Shown in pieces: positions 33,497 to 41,639 of a DNA stretch of 64,000 nt. The stretch comes from Sporosarcina sp. ACRSL. GTDB lineage: Bacteria > Bacillota > Bacilli > Bacillales_A > Planococcaceae. Below the pieces are notes generated by a model, which had not been told where the DNA came from, made no database searches, and saw nothing but the letters and a program-made list of their open reading frames with translations. The translations under genes were made by a program, and so were the position numbers. The stretch spans positions 1-64,000 of the forward strand of contig NZ_JAKRNT010000007.1 in NCBI RefSeq assembly GCF_022346605.1, in the 5' to 3' direction. How positions within the stretch are numbered: position 1 is the first letter of the stretch; each line of letters starts with the position of its first letter.

Positions 33497-34834
33497 ATGA
33501 AAAAGTTTTCTTTACTCGTATTTTTACTAATGGTGAGTGTTTTACTAGTTGCTTGTGGCGACGATAAAGAAGAGGGCAATGCTTCAAATGCAGCATCAGG
33601 CGATAAAAAACAAACAGAAACAGCAAAGACAGAAACAACGGAACCAGTAGAAATTGAATTTTGGCACGCGATGAATGGTGATCATGAAGTATGGTTGGAA
33701 GATGCAGCAGCAAAATTCAGTGAAGAAAATGAAAACATTACAGTGAAACTAGTGAACCAAGGCAGCTATGGTGATTTGTCTCAAAAGTTACTTGCAGCAG
33801 CAAAAGCAAAAACATCACCGACAATTGCACAAGCTTATGCAGAGTGGATGACAGAGTATAATGCAAATAATTTAGTAGTAGACTTGGCACCAATGATCAA
33901 TGGAGAAAATGGGTTCCCTGCGGATGCAAGCTATGAAGATATTAGCGAAGTGTTCCGAGTCGATAATACGTTTGGCGATAAAGTATTAGGTTTACCATTT
34001 AACAAATCAACACGTGTTCTTTTCTATAACAAAGATTATTTTGAAGCGAACGGATTGACTGCTCCAACAACTTGGGATGAGTTAGCAGCAGCCGCAAAAA
34101 CATTAACAAAAGAAATCGATGGCAAACAAGTTGTAGGTATGGGTTTTGAAAACGGATTGGCACATGAAATTAGCATGTGGTTCGAACAAGCTGGCGGGGA
34201 CTTTGTCGATGAAAAAGAAGGTAAAGTTTTATTCAATACAGATGCAGGTCTACGCGCATTAACATTTATCGATACAATGCTGAAAGATGGTTCGGCACGT
34301 ATGGCTGGTGAAGATGGATACTTATCAGGTCCATTCACTAGAGGGGACGTTGCAATGTATATCGGTTCAAGTGCAGGTCTTGCGTACGTAGCGAAAGATG
34401 CAGGAAATATGAACTGGTCAACAGCTCCACTTCCGAAAGATGTCGAAGCGGCAGCTCCTTTCCAAGGAACGAACATTACAATGTTTGCCAATAGCACAGA
34501 AGCAGAACAAGCGGCGGCATTTGAATTCATGAAATACTTGATTACTCCTGAAAATACGGTAGATTGGGCAAAAGCAACAGGGTATTTACCAGTTCGAGAA
34601 TCTGCTCAACAAGGGCAAGATTGGCTATCCTTTATTGAAGAAAACGAAGCGTACCAAGCTGGGAATGCTCAATACGCGGATGGATTCATCGACGTTCGTT
34701 TACCTGGTTCGTACGCGATGAAAAATGCAATTTCTGTAGAGTTAGATAAGATGTTATTTGAAGGTGCAACGCCAGCTGAAACGTTAGAAGCGATGAGTAC
34801 GAAAGCGCAAGAAGCGTTAGATCAAGCAAAATGA
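33497..34834 (+). CDS. ugpB: ABC importer substrate-binding lipoprotein, UgpB type
   Basis: A 445-residue extracellular solute-binding protein (SBP_bac_1). The leader KKFSLLVFLLMVSVLLVAC has lipobox LVAC, followed by an Asp/Asn/Thr-rich linker, then VEIEFWHAMNGDHEVWLEDA, the family opening. PFNKSTRVLFYNKDYFEANG, typical of UgpB, lines the hinge region. AAAAGGAG precedes the ATG. Its TGA overlaps the next ATG (ATGATG), so the hydrolase downstream is translationally coupled. Likely ligand: glycerol-3-phosphate or a glycerophosphodiester; a sugar cannot be excluded. Confidence 0.9.
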   Translation: MKKFSLLVFLLMVSVLLVACGDDKEEGNASNAASGDKKQTETAKTETTEPVEIEFWHAMNGDHEVWLEDAAAKFSEENENITVKLVNQGSYGDLSQKLLAAAKAKTSPTIAQAYAEWMTEYNANNLVVDLAPMINGENGFPADASYEDISEVFRVDNTFGDKVLGLPFNKSTRVLFYNKDYFEANGLTAPTTWDELAAAAKTLTKEIDGKQVVGMGFENGLAHEISMWFEQAGGDFVDEKEGKVLFNTDAGLRALTFIDTMLKDGSARMAGEDGYLSGPFTRGDVAMYIGSSAGLAYVAKDAGNMNWSTAPLPKDVEAAAPFQGTNITMFANSTEAEQAAAFEFMKYLITPENTVDWAKATGYLPVRESAQQGQDWLSFIEENEAYQAGNAQYADGFIDVRLPGSYAMKNAISVELDKMLFEGATPAETLEAMSTKAQEALDQAK

Positions 34835-36135
34835 TGGAACAAAATGATTTCAAAAACGGCCAAACAACGATTCAATTTTATGCTGGCTTAAAGACTATTG
34901 GCGGAACTATTTTTGAAGTAACGTATAAGAACGAAAGATTGATAGCAGATTTTGGAGTTGTGTTTCAAAATAACTTGCTGAAGGGCGTTCAATTGCGCCC
35001 TCAGCATGTTATTTCCGATTTGAAACGACTTGGTGTTCTCCCTGCGATTCCAAATCTATTTGCAACGGATGAGATAAAAGGAGATACAACGATTGCTATC
35101 TCTCATTTGCACTTAGATCATATCGGTTTGTTGCAATACGTCCACCCGGAAATCCCGATCATCATGAGTGAAGAGAGCAAAACATTGTATGGACACTTGC
35201 ATGCAATTGGGGAAGAATCTGTAGATGTGGAGGGGCAAGTGAAGAGCGTCCCGTTCCATCAGCCGATACAAGTGTCTGCGAATATCCAAGTCGAGTTTTT
35301 CCCCGTCAATCACGATGCGCCGGGTACGTCAGCAATGCGGATTACAACACCGGATACAACGATTGTCTACACGGGAGATGTCCGTTTACATGAAGACGAT
35401 GTTGATACTGCAAACTTACCAAATGTAGCAGGATCTCCAGACATTTTAATTATAGAAACGACGAATGTACAAGAGGAATTTCTCGATAAAAATCCAGTCA
35501 TTCAAAGTGAAGCGGATGAGTTAATCCCTGCGCTGCTGAAGATCGATTCGCCATCGATTGTTTTCAATATTTATCATCGAAATGTGAAACGCTTGGAGAT
35601 ATTGATAGAAGCGGCAAGACAAAAAGGGAAAATCATAGTCTTCGAGCCGGAAACAGCTTATTTAGTGCAGGCATACAACATGGAAGCACCGCATGTGCGC
35701 TATTTACTTGATGATGATTCAAAAGTAAGTAGGCTAATCGATGCGATTGAGCCGATAACGATTGAACAATTGAAAAGCGACTTTTCACAAGTGTGGCTCC
35801 AATCTTCCTATCATCAGATGATGACATTATTAGATCTGCCTGTACAAGGCGCTACATACGTTCACTCGAACGGTGTGCCTTTGGGAAGCTTTGATCCTAT
35901 GTATGCCGGATTGTTCGAGTGGGTCGATAAACTTGGCATGGAGTTCGTCGTGTTAGGGGTATCCGGCCATGCATCCGCCGCTCAGATTAAATGGCTAGCA
36001 GATGCAATGCAAGCAAAAGTAACAATTCCGCTCCACGGTTTTACACCTGAATTGTTGCAGGGGCCGAATGAGACGTTCTTGCCTGAAACAGGTGTTGTTT
36101 ATCCGATCGCGAGCCTTTTGAAAGAAAAAGAATAG
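34831..36135 (+). CDS. Metallo-beta-lactamase-fold hydrolase in the ugp operon
   Basis: A 434-residue MBL-fold protein with the metal motif SHLHLDHIG (HxHxDH) near residues 90-98, HDAPGTSAMR (third His), TGDVRLH (Asp ligand), and the C-terminal VSGHASAAQIKWL plus PLHGFTPELL seen in RNase J/CPSF-like and related MBL hydrolases. The ATG overlaps the ugpB stop. Its position as the last gene of a phosphate-ester importer operon suggests a cytosolic phosphodiesterase acting on the imported compound. That role is inference. Confidence 0.85.
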   Translation: MMEQNDFKNGQTTIQFYAGLKTIGGTIFEVTYKNERLIADFGVVFQNNLLKGVQLRPQHVISDLKRLGVLPAIPNLFATDEIKGDTTIAISHLHLDHIGLLQYVHPEIPIIMSEESKTLYGHLHAIGEESVDVEGQVKSVPFHQPIQVSANIQVEFFPVNHDAPGTSAMRITTPDTTIVYTGDVRLHEDDVDTANLPNVAGSPDILIIETTNVQEEFLDKNPVIQSEADELIPALLKIDSPSIVFNIYHRNVKRLEILIEAARQKGKIIVFEPETAYLVQAYNMEAPHVRYLLDDDSKVSRLIDAIEPITIEQLKSDFSQVWLQSSYHQMMTLLDLPVQGATYVHSNGVPLGSFDPMYAGLFEWVDKLGMEFVVLGVSGHASAAQIKWLADAMQAKVTIPLHGFTPELLQGPNETFLPETGVVYPIASLLKEKE

Positions 36136-36208
36136 TTATCAGACTAACGGGTTCTATGCTTACGGCATATATTTCAACAGCAAATCAACAATATATATTG
36201 CAAAAAAA

Positions 36209-36236
36209 AAAACGCTCAAAATGAGCGTTTTTTGAT
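36209..36236. terminator. Bidirectional terminator between convergent transcripts
   Basis: AAACGCTC-AAAAT-GAGCGTTT is a perfect stem with an A-run before and a T-run after. It serves the ugp operon and the convergent acetyltransferase gene. Confidence 0.92.
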
Positions 36237-36306
36237 GTATATTTACTATCCTTATTTTACTGAAGCATCCGTTAGTTAAATAATGAGCGCTAATTAGAAG
36301 TTCTAA

Positions 36307-36852
36307 TTATTCATTAAACCTACTCATAATTACGGTGTTATAATATTTTCCATCTGATAGCAGCTTATCCTTCTTTAATAACCCTTCTTCTTCAAAACCA
36401 TAGTTTTTATAAAGCAGTATGGCTTTTTCATTTGTTTCGAGTACATTCAAAGTTATTTTTTTAATTTCGTTTGAATCAGCCCATCTAATTGTTTCTTTTA
36501 AGAAGTTTGTTCCAATGCCGTATCCCCAGAAATCTTTTAGTACACAAACACCAAATTCAACTTTATGAGACATTCTTTTCAACTGATTGCCTTCACACCT
36601 TGAGAAGCCAACAATTCTTCCGTTTGTTTCGCAAACTAAAAAAAGATTATGGACACTTTCTGTATCTTCTTTGATTAGTTGTTTAAAACCTACTTCATCT
36701 ATGTACGCTTCACCTTTCTCTCTATCCATGTTTTCTGTTTCGCTATCTATCTGCAATCGCACTTCTGATAAGAGTTCCGCATCACTCTCTTTGGCTGACC
36801 TTATAGTATAACTGAAATTACGAATATGAAATTGTATTGGATTTACTCTCAT
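36307..36852 (-). CDS. GNAT family N-acetyltransferase
   Basis: A 181-residue acetyltransferase with YTIRSAKESDAELLSEVRLQ, the acetyl-CoA loop DFWGYGIGTNFLKETIRWAD and ETNEKAILLYKNYGFEEEGL. This is close to the spermidine/ribosomal acetyltransferase-like branch that includes Bacillus YkwB-like enzymes. GGAGGAG lies just before the ATG. A terminator repeat in reverse orientation lies upstream. Substrate unknown. Confidence 0.9.
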   Translation of the reverse strand: MRVNPIQFHIRNFSYTIRSAKESDAELLSEVRLQIDSETENMDREKGEAYIDEVGFKQLIKEDTESVHNLFLVCETNGRIVGFSRCEGNQLKRMSHKVEFGVCVLKDFWGYGIGTNFLKETIRWADSNEIKKITLNVLETNEKAILLYKNYGFEEEGLLKKDKLLSDGKYYNTVIMSRFNE

Positions 36853-36872
36853 TATAAACTCCTCCTTTTAAA

Positions 36873-36947
36873 CTATCCTGCTTCGTTAGTTGAAAAAGAA
36901 AAAAGAGCCCTCAAGCCCTAAACAATCTGCACTAAAGCACCCGTTCG
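36873..36947 (-). repeat. AACTAACG terminator repeat, minus orientation
   Basis: Read on the minus strand: AACGGGTGCTTTAGTGCAGA, TTGTTTAGGGCTTGAGGGCT, a T-run and TTCAACTAACGAAGCAGGAT. It closely matches the copy at 20667-20740 and terminates the ars operon. Confidence 0.8.
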
Positions 36948-36983
36948 TGAAATTAAAGGAGAATTCTTTAAGCAAGGTTCTTC

Positions 36984-37385
36984 TTATTTCCCAGTTTCAC
37001 CAAATCGCTTAATTCGTTCACCAATTTCGTCACGAACACGCTGAAATTCGGACCACTCTTTTCCTGCGGGATCATCGAATCCCCAGTGTTCACGTTTAAC
37101 GTGCGGTGGCGTGATTTGACATTTATCAGCAGCATCACCGCACAATGTCACCACTAAATCCGCATTGTTTAAAATTTCAGGATCAATAATGTCTGATGTT
37201 TGGCTCGATATATCAATATCAGCTTCTTTCATAGCCTTAACAGCATTGGGATTTAAGCCGTGAGCTTCGATTCCTGCACTTTTAACTTCCCACTCTTCGC
37301 CTAAGATTTTTTTCGCCCAGCCTTCTGCCATCTGGCTTCTGCAAGAGTTTCCTGTACATAGGAAGTAAATTGTTTTTTTAGACAT
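36984..37385 (-). CDS. arsC: Arsenate reductase, thioredoxin-coupled
   Basis: A 133-residue low-molecular-weight-phosphatase-fold arsenate reductase that converts As(V) to As(III) using thioredoxin. The three redox cysteines sit exactly as in the S. aureus/B. subtilis enzyme: Cys10 in CTGNSCRS, Cys82 and Cys89 in [10 protein letters not shown]. The phosphatase loop CxxxxxR ends at Arg16. It is the last gene of arsR-arsI-arsB-arsC; the As(III) it makes is exported by ArsB. Confidence 0.97.
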   Translation of the reverse strand: MSKKTIYFLCTGNSCRSQMAEGWAKKILGEEWEVKSAGIEAHGLNPNAVKAMKEADIDISSQTSDIIDPEILNNADLVVTLCGDAADKCQITPPHVKREHWGFDDPAGKEWSEFQRVRDEIGERIKRFGETGK

Positions 37386-37399
37386 AACGTAGTTCTCCT

Positions 37400-38695
37400 T
37401 TAGGTAAGCAGTAATGATAGATATAGCCCGAGTAATGTAATAAATAGGATTGGGATTGTTAAAACAATACCTGTTTTAAAATAAGTTCCCCATGAAATTT
37501 TGACTCCTTTTTGGGAGAGAACATGTAGCCACACCAAGGTTGCAAGAGACCCGATTGGTGTGATTTTTGGACCTAGGTCGGATCCAATGACATTTGCATA
37601 AATAAGAGCTTCCCGAATGGTTCCAGAGGTACTGGTTTCAGCAATCGCTAATGCATCGATCATGACTGTTGGCATGTTATTCATGATCGATGATAGAAAG
37701 GCTGCAATAAAGCCCATTCCAATCGTTGCAGCAAACAATCCCTGTTCGGCTGTTGCCTGAATGACGCTTGCCAAGGAATCCGTTAGCCATGCATTTCCTA
37801 ACCCATACACGACCACGTACATCCCGATCGAGAAAAACACGATATTCCACGGTGCACCTTTTACAACTGTTTTTGTACTTACCGCACTGCTTCTTCGTGC
37901 CATCAATAAAAAGAAGATGGCGATGATCCCTGCAACAAATGAAACGGGGATTTGGGTGAATTCGCTCGAAAAGTAGCCGATCAGCAACACCCCAAGCACA
38001 TACCAGGAAAGTCGGAACATTTTTATGTCCTTGATGGCTTCTGCTGGCGTTCTTAATTTAGATAAGTCATACGAACCTGGAATGCTTCGTTTAAAGTAAA
38101 TTAAAAGGACCGTAATCGTTGCGATAAGTGAGAAAAGGTTCGGGATGATCATTCTTGAAGCATACTCCACGAATCCAATATTGAAGAAATCAGCCGATAC
38201 AATGTTAACTAAGTTACTGACAACGAACGGAAGGGACGTCGTATCTGCAATAAATCCACTCGCCATGATGAACGGGAAGATCATTTTCTCTGTAAACTGC
38301 AAATTACGAACCATCGCTAACACGATGGGCGTCAGGATTAAGGCAGCTCCATCGTTGGCAAACAATGCAGCAACGACGGCTCCCAAAATACTCACATAAA
38401 CAAACATTTTGATGCCATTGCCTTTGGCAACCCTCGCCATATGGAGTGCTGCCCATTCAAATAATCCAATCTCGTCTAGGATCAATGAAATGATGATAAT
38501 CGCCACAAAAGATAAGGTTGCATTCCAAGTAATGCCGATGACTTCGTTGACATCACCAAAATCGACGACTCCTACAAGTAACGCTAATACGGCTCCACCA
38601 ATAGCAGACCAACCGATATTCAACCCTTTTGGCTGCCAGATGACAAGAATAAGTGTTGCTACAAAAATTATTGTTGCTAGTATTGCCGTAATCAC
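37400..38695 (-). CDS. arsB: Arsenite efflux permease ArsB
   Basis: A 431-residue integral membrane protein with about twelve segments, of the ArsB/ion transporter superfamily. [40 protein letters not shown] and [20 protein letters not shown] are the typical conserved loops. It expels As(III) using the proton motive force. The ribosome binding site GGAGGTT lies before the ATG. It lies between arsI and arsC in one operon. Confidence 0.94.
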   Translation of the reverse strand: MITAILATIIFVATLILVIWQPKGLNIGWSAIGGAVLALLVGVVDFGDVNEVIGITWNATLSFVAIIIISLILDEIGLFEWAALHMARVAKGNGIKMFVYVSILGAVVAALFANDGAALILTPIVLAMVRNLQFTEKMIFPFIMASGFIADTTSLPFVVSNLVNIVSADFFNIGFVEYASRMIIPNLFSLIATITVLLIYFKRSIPGSYDLSKLRTPAEAIKDIKMFRLSWYVLGVLLIGYFSSEFTQIPVSFVAGIIAIFFLLMARRSSAVSTKTVVKGAPWNIVFFSIGMYVVVYGLGNAWLTDSLASVIQATAEQGLFAATIGMGFIAAFLSSIMNNMPTVMIDALAIAETSTSGTIREALIYANVIGSDLGPKITPIGSLATLVWLHVLSQKGVKISWGTYFKTGIVLTIPILFITLLGLYLSLLLT

Positions 38696-38732
38696 TATTT
38701 AACCTCCATCAATCACACGATGTGATTTCTTC

Positions 38733-39161
38733 TTAGCAGCAGGAATTGCTTGCATCTCCAGCCACACAGCAAGCCGATTCTATCTTATGGACATCGCTGT
38801 CAGCTTTCGTATAGAAAAACTCCCACTCATTTCCGTCTGGATCTGTTACCCAAAACTTATCCTGCACGGCATAACAGCATGTTGTATCTGTCTCATCACG
38901 CGCAAAGAACCCTTCTTTTTCGAGTCTTTCCTTATGAGCTGTAATTTCTTCGCTCGTTTCCACTTGAAAACCGAAATGGTTGACCTGATTCCCCTTTACT
39001 TCATCGCGAACATTCAGTGTAAAATTCAGTCCTGGACTTTCAAGCAGAAATTTTGCATAATCAGCTTTTACTTTAACTGGTTCTACTCCAAATACCTTTT
39101 GGTAAAACGCAATGGATGTCTCTAGATTCGTAACGTTAATGCCAACGTGAACGTATTTCAT
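38733..39161 (-). CDS. arsI: ArsI/CadI-type C-As lyase (VOC family dioxygenase)
   Basis: A 142-residue vicinal-oxygen-chelate protein. ArsI cleaves the C-As bond of methylarsenite-type organoarsenicals with Fe(II) and O2. Expected iron ligands are at His5, His62 (NHFGFQ) and Glu114 (NEWEFFY), and the As-binding vicinal thiols at Cys95-Cys96 (DTTCCYAVQDKFWVTDPDG). The C-terminus adds two more Cys pairs (ESACC, SNSCC). ATG 39161 gives the family N-terminus (MKYVHVGINVTNLETSIAFY) and suits GGGGGAA; TTG 39167 is too near it. Confidence 0.93.
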   Translation of the reverse strand: MKYVHVGINVTNLETSIAFYQKVFGVEPVKVKADYAKFLLESPGLNFTLNVRDEVKGNQVNHFGFQVETSEEITAHKERLEKEGFFARDETDTTCCYAVQDKFWVTDPDGNEWEFFYTKADSDVHKIESACCVAGDASNSCC

Positions 39162-39187
39162 GAACAATTCCCCCTTGGTTTTGATAT

Positions 39188-39203
39188 ATCAAAAAAAGTT
39201 GAT
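39188..39203. promoter_or_regulatory. ArsR-type dyad between arsR and arsI
   Basis: ATCAA-AAAAAG-TTGAT matches the known ArsR/SmtB operator pattern ATCAA-N6-TTGAT. Its place upstream of arsI suggests a second control point within the operon. Confidence 0.7.
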
Positions 39204-39220
39204 TTAACCCCTAAAAAAAT

Positions 39221-39526
39221 TTAGCAGCAGCTTGCTTTTCCAGTTTTTCTAAATACGCAACAAAGCTCTTCGGATAATAAATTATTTACTTCAACATCAT
39301 TCAAATCATAATAGTTCCATGTTCCTTTTGTTTCCTTCGTGATCAAGTTGGCATCCAATAAAACTTTGAGGTGATAAGAAAGTTTTGATTGCGTCATCCC
39401 GAAAGTTTCCGTTAAATCGCAAACGCACGTTTGCCCTTTTTGACAAAGCTCATACATGATTTCTAATCGTTTCTGATCGGCTAAAGCTTTAAATTTCTTC
39501 TCATATTCCCCAAATTGAGTTGTCAT
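39221..39526 (-). CDS. arsR: ArsR family metalloregulatory repressor
   Basis: A 101-residue winged-helix repressor. The recognition helix is in FGMTQSKLSYHLKVLLDANL. The As(III)/Sb(III) site is the CVC of GQTCVCDLTETF in helix 3, and the C-terminus carries extra cysteines (LCCVF, ASCC). ATG 39526 follows GGGAGAAATACC; the frame is open to 39577 without a site. It represses the ars operon until As(III) binds. Confidence 0.95.
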   Translation of the reverse strand: MTTQFGEYEKKFKALADQKRLEIMYELCQKGQTCVCDLTETFGMTQSKLSYHLKVLLDANLITKETKGTWNYYDLNDVEVNNLLSEELCCVFRKTGKASCC

Positions 39527-39597
39527 TTCGGTATTTCTCCCTTCATCAATTCTTTTTGATGTTACAAGTATATGCAAAACAGGTCTGGTTATGCAAC

Positions 39598-39622
39598 TGA
39601 TAAATCAACTTTTTTATGATTT
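39598..39622 (-). promoter_or_regulatory. Candidate ArsR operator upstream of arsR
   Basis: AAATCA at 39602-39607 and TGATTT at 39617-39622 form a perfect dyad. It resembles the ATCAA...TTGAT element between arsR and arsI. Confidence 0.6.
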
Positions 39623-39687
39623 ACATTAAAAAGTTTACTGAAATACGCAGAAAAAAGAAATTTATATCGTTGAAGAAATCCCAAGAC

Positions 39688-39732
39688 AAAAAGCTCGATT
39701 TCCCAGTGTTAAGGTTGGAAAATCAAGCTCTT
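39688..39732 (-). terminator. Terminator, minus strand
   Basis: On the minus strand GAGCTTGATTTTCC pairs with GGGAAATCGAGCTT, followed by TTTGTC. It shields the ars operon from the leftward transcripts at 40-43 kb. Confidence 0.75.
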
Positions 39733-39734
39733 TA

Positions 39735-39802
39735 ACGGTCCGATTGTTGAACACAAGTTAATCAATGCTCTTCAACTATTCTGCTCCGTTAGTTTAAGTG
39801 AA
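39735..39802 (-). repeat. AACTAACGG repeat and TTCAACAATCGG module, minus orientation
   Basis: On the minus strand: AAACTAACGGAGCAGAATAG, TTGAAGAGCATTGATTAACT and TGTGTTCAACAATCGGACCG. It matches the 3' half of the 20.7-kb copy, in the same order. Confidence 0.75.
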
Positions 39803-39919
39803 AACTTTCACAACGTTTAAATTTACTTTACCATAAGTCTCCAAATTCTTACGAAATAAGTTCGTTTCAGTTTTAGCATGTATGTGAATTTGTTAAATCT
39901 CTGAAGTGTTGAGCAACGA

Positions 39920-39957
39920 TAAAAGAGACATTAATTCAAATGTGAATCGATGTCTCT
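39920..39957 (-). terminator. Terminator, minus strand
   Basis: AGAGACAT..ATTCA-AATG-TGAAT..ATGTCTCT is a long stem with a two-base internal loop. On the minus strand it runs into TTTTATCG. It follows the truncated PfpI gene. Confidence 0.7.
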
Positions 39958-40042
39958 AGATAGATTGTTTTTTGAAGTTTTCAGATCAGACCCCGCTTTG
40001 CTTTTGAAAGTGGTAGTGGGTTGGGGGGGGGTGGAGATGTTT

Positions 40043-40312
40043 TTAATTTGCAGGTTTTCTCCAAACAACTCCTCTTCGTTCATATTCCATTCGATGTTCA
40101 ACGGCAGCTGCTATGTCAGCTCCTGCAAATCTCTCAATGATCCATAAAGCTAGATCGATTCCTGATGTAACTCCCCTCGAGGTGATCACACTACCTTCGT
40201 CGATTATTCGATATCCTGCGTAATCAGCTCCGTATTTAGAGAGTTCATCTTTCGAGAGGTAATGCATCGCAACTTTTTTGTCTCGTAAAATACCTGAAGC
40301 AGCCATCAACAT
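40043..40312 (-). pseudogene. Truncated DJ-1/PfpI family gene
   Basis: Only the C-terminal ~89 residues of a DJ-1/PfpI protein remain: LMAASGILRDKKVAMHYLSK, then RIIDEGSVITSRGVTSGIDL and ALWIIERFAGADIAAAVEHR. These align with the second half of the intact DJ-1/PfpI protein at 60.4 kb (EAGLLDGKQATTNIA, GNVVTSAGISAGINMALFVV). The nucleophile-elbow half with the Cys is absent, so it cannot be active. Confidence 0.8.
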
Positions 40313-40373
40313 GTTTTATGTTCTCTTAATTTCATAGGTGGTTCACCTCTTTACGGGGGGATAATCACTTGAG

Positions 40374-40856
40374 CTATTCATCTCGTTGTTTCTTAACTAC
40401 ATAAGTTTCCCCTTTATCATCAAATGCTTGTTTAAAATCAAACGCAAAAGATGTCGCCCCGTGCTGAGTATAATAATCATATCTCTTAAAAGCTTCCTTC
40501 CATGAAACATCCTTTAAATTCTCTGCCCACCATATGACATACGAAAGGTGTTTCTCCGGATAAGACGCCACCCATTTGCTTCGTTCGCGTAACGCTTGCC
40601 GATGCAGACCGGAATAAGAGAAACGATATAAGGATTCGAGGTTTTTCCAGACCGTCAATGTAAGTACAGGAACTCCATCTCCTTTTATCGCATCTTGAGG
40701 TAATGTGACTCCTTCAGGTGAAAATGCCTCCACTAGATGTCCAGACATGATTGCCTTGCCAAATATGTCATTTCCTACTTCATAGAATTCCAGAGAAGCA
40801 GGGTGATCAATGGGATGTTTTAGCCTGCCAACCGTATAGATCGATACGAGAGACAT
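40374..40856 (-). CDS. DUF3291 family protein
   Basis: A ~160-residue protein of the DUF3291 family (dimeric alpha+beta barrel, monooxygenase-like): VYTVG-like start VSIYTVGRLKHPIDHPASLE, the signature VLTLTVWKNLESLYRFSYSG, HRQALRERSKWVASYPEKHL and a C-terminal FDFKQAF. The usual helix 'H-x-x-A-L-x-x-R' is intact. ATG 40856 has GAGGTG before it. Function unknown; possibly a small-molecule oxygenase or sensor. Confidence 0.85.
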   Translation of the reverse strand: MSLVSIYTVGRLKHPIDHPASLEFYEVGNDIFGKAIMSGHLVEAFSPEGVTLPQDAIKGDGVPVLTLTVWKNLESLYRFSYSGLHRQALRERSKWVASYPEKHLSYVIWWAENLKDVSWKEAFKRYDYYTQHGATSFAFDFKQAFDDKGETYVVKKQRDE

Positions 40857-40919
40857 AAACAGCACCTCATATATAATCAAATTTTTAATGACAATGGATC
40901 ACACTTACAAGTCTTTATT

Positions 40920-41639
40920 CTAATCCCTTTTCGACTTAGCCGTTAGCGGAGCATTTCGCATGATGGGATATGTGATGAACAATGTAATCAGACTAATAAT
41001 GATCACAAAAGAGAATATCACTGAGTCACTTAAGTCCTGAGCCACTAGCCATTCCCAAAATGAAAAATCGATCAAACCACTGTAGTGTATGAGCGTACCG
41101 ATGATCATTAACACCGTCAACCAAATCACAGTTTTTTTGAAACCAAGTCGATAATATATTGTATAAAACAGGAAAGCGAAGGAGAAGAGGAGAATTCCTA
41201 CCATAAAATCCATTACATAATAGGATAGGAAGGTATACTCTCGATGTAAAAAGGTTCCTGGATGCAAAATATGAGCTCCTACGTTCCATCGCTCATAAAA
41301 TGTGACAAGAATCAATTGCAAGAGGTTTAAAACAAAGGTGACGATCAGCACGCTAGCCAACCCTACTGCATAAAAGGTTTTCAGCAAATTGATCCTTGTA
41401 CTTCCCATTCCGATTGCGACAGGGAATATCGTTTTGAATCCATTAATGGCGTACAAAAGAATGAAAAAATAGGTTGGTCCTGAGATGGCAGCGATTACCT
41501 CATCACCTAAGTTGAAGAAATATCCAATCGTTAACCATAACAATAGTATAGGGATTGTAATATAGAGGATCAGCAGCTTCCCGAAGGCAAATTTTGTCTC
41601 TTCATAAACGATTCTAAATGTCCCGCTGTTCAAGTTCAT
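40920..41639 (-). CDS. ABC transporter membrane protein
   Basis: A 239-residue membrane protein with six predicted segments (LLILYITIPILLLWLTIGYF, VLIVTFVLNLLQLILVTFY and others). Its start overlaps the stop of the ATPase gene by four bases, so it is the permease of that transporter. It resembles YtrC/D-like ABC-2 permeases in arrangement, but the sequence is not diagnostic. It ends 40 bases before the DUF3291 gene. Confidence 0.8.
   Translation of the reverse strand: MNLNSGTFRIVYEETKFAFGKLLILYITIPILLLWLTIGYFFNLGDEVIAAISGPTYFFILLYAINGFKTIFPVAIGMGSTRINLLKTFYAVGLASVLIVTFVLNLLQLILVTFYERWNVGAHILHPGTFLHREYTFLSYYVMDFMVGILLFSFAFLFYTIYYRLGFKKTVIWLTVLMIIGTLIHYSGLIDFSFWEWLVAQDLSDSVIFSFVIIISLITLFITYPIMRNAPLTAKSKRD

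Noticed and set aside
38145..38702. Plus-strand open frames across arsB
   Set aside because: They are shadows of the arsB membrane-protein coding sequence, with no ribosome binding sites and low-complexity composition.
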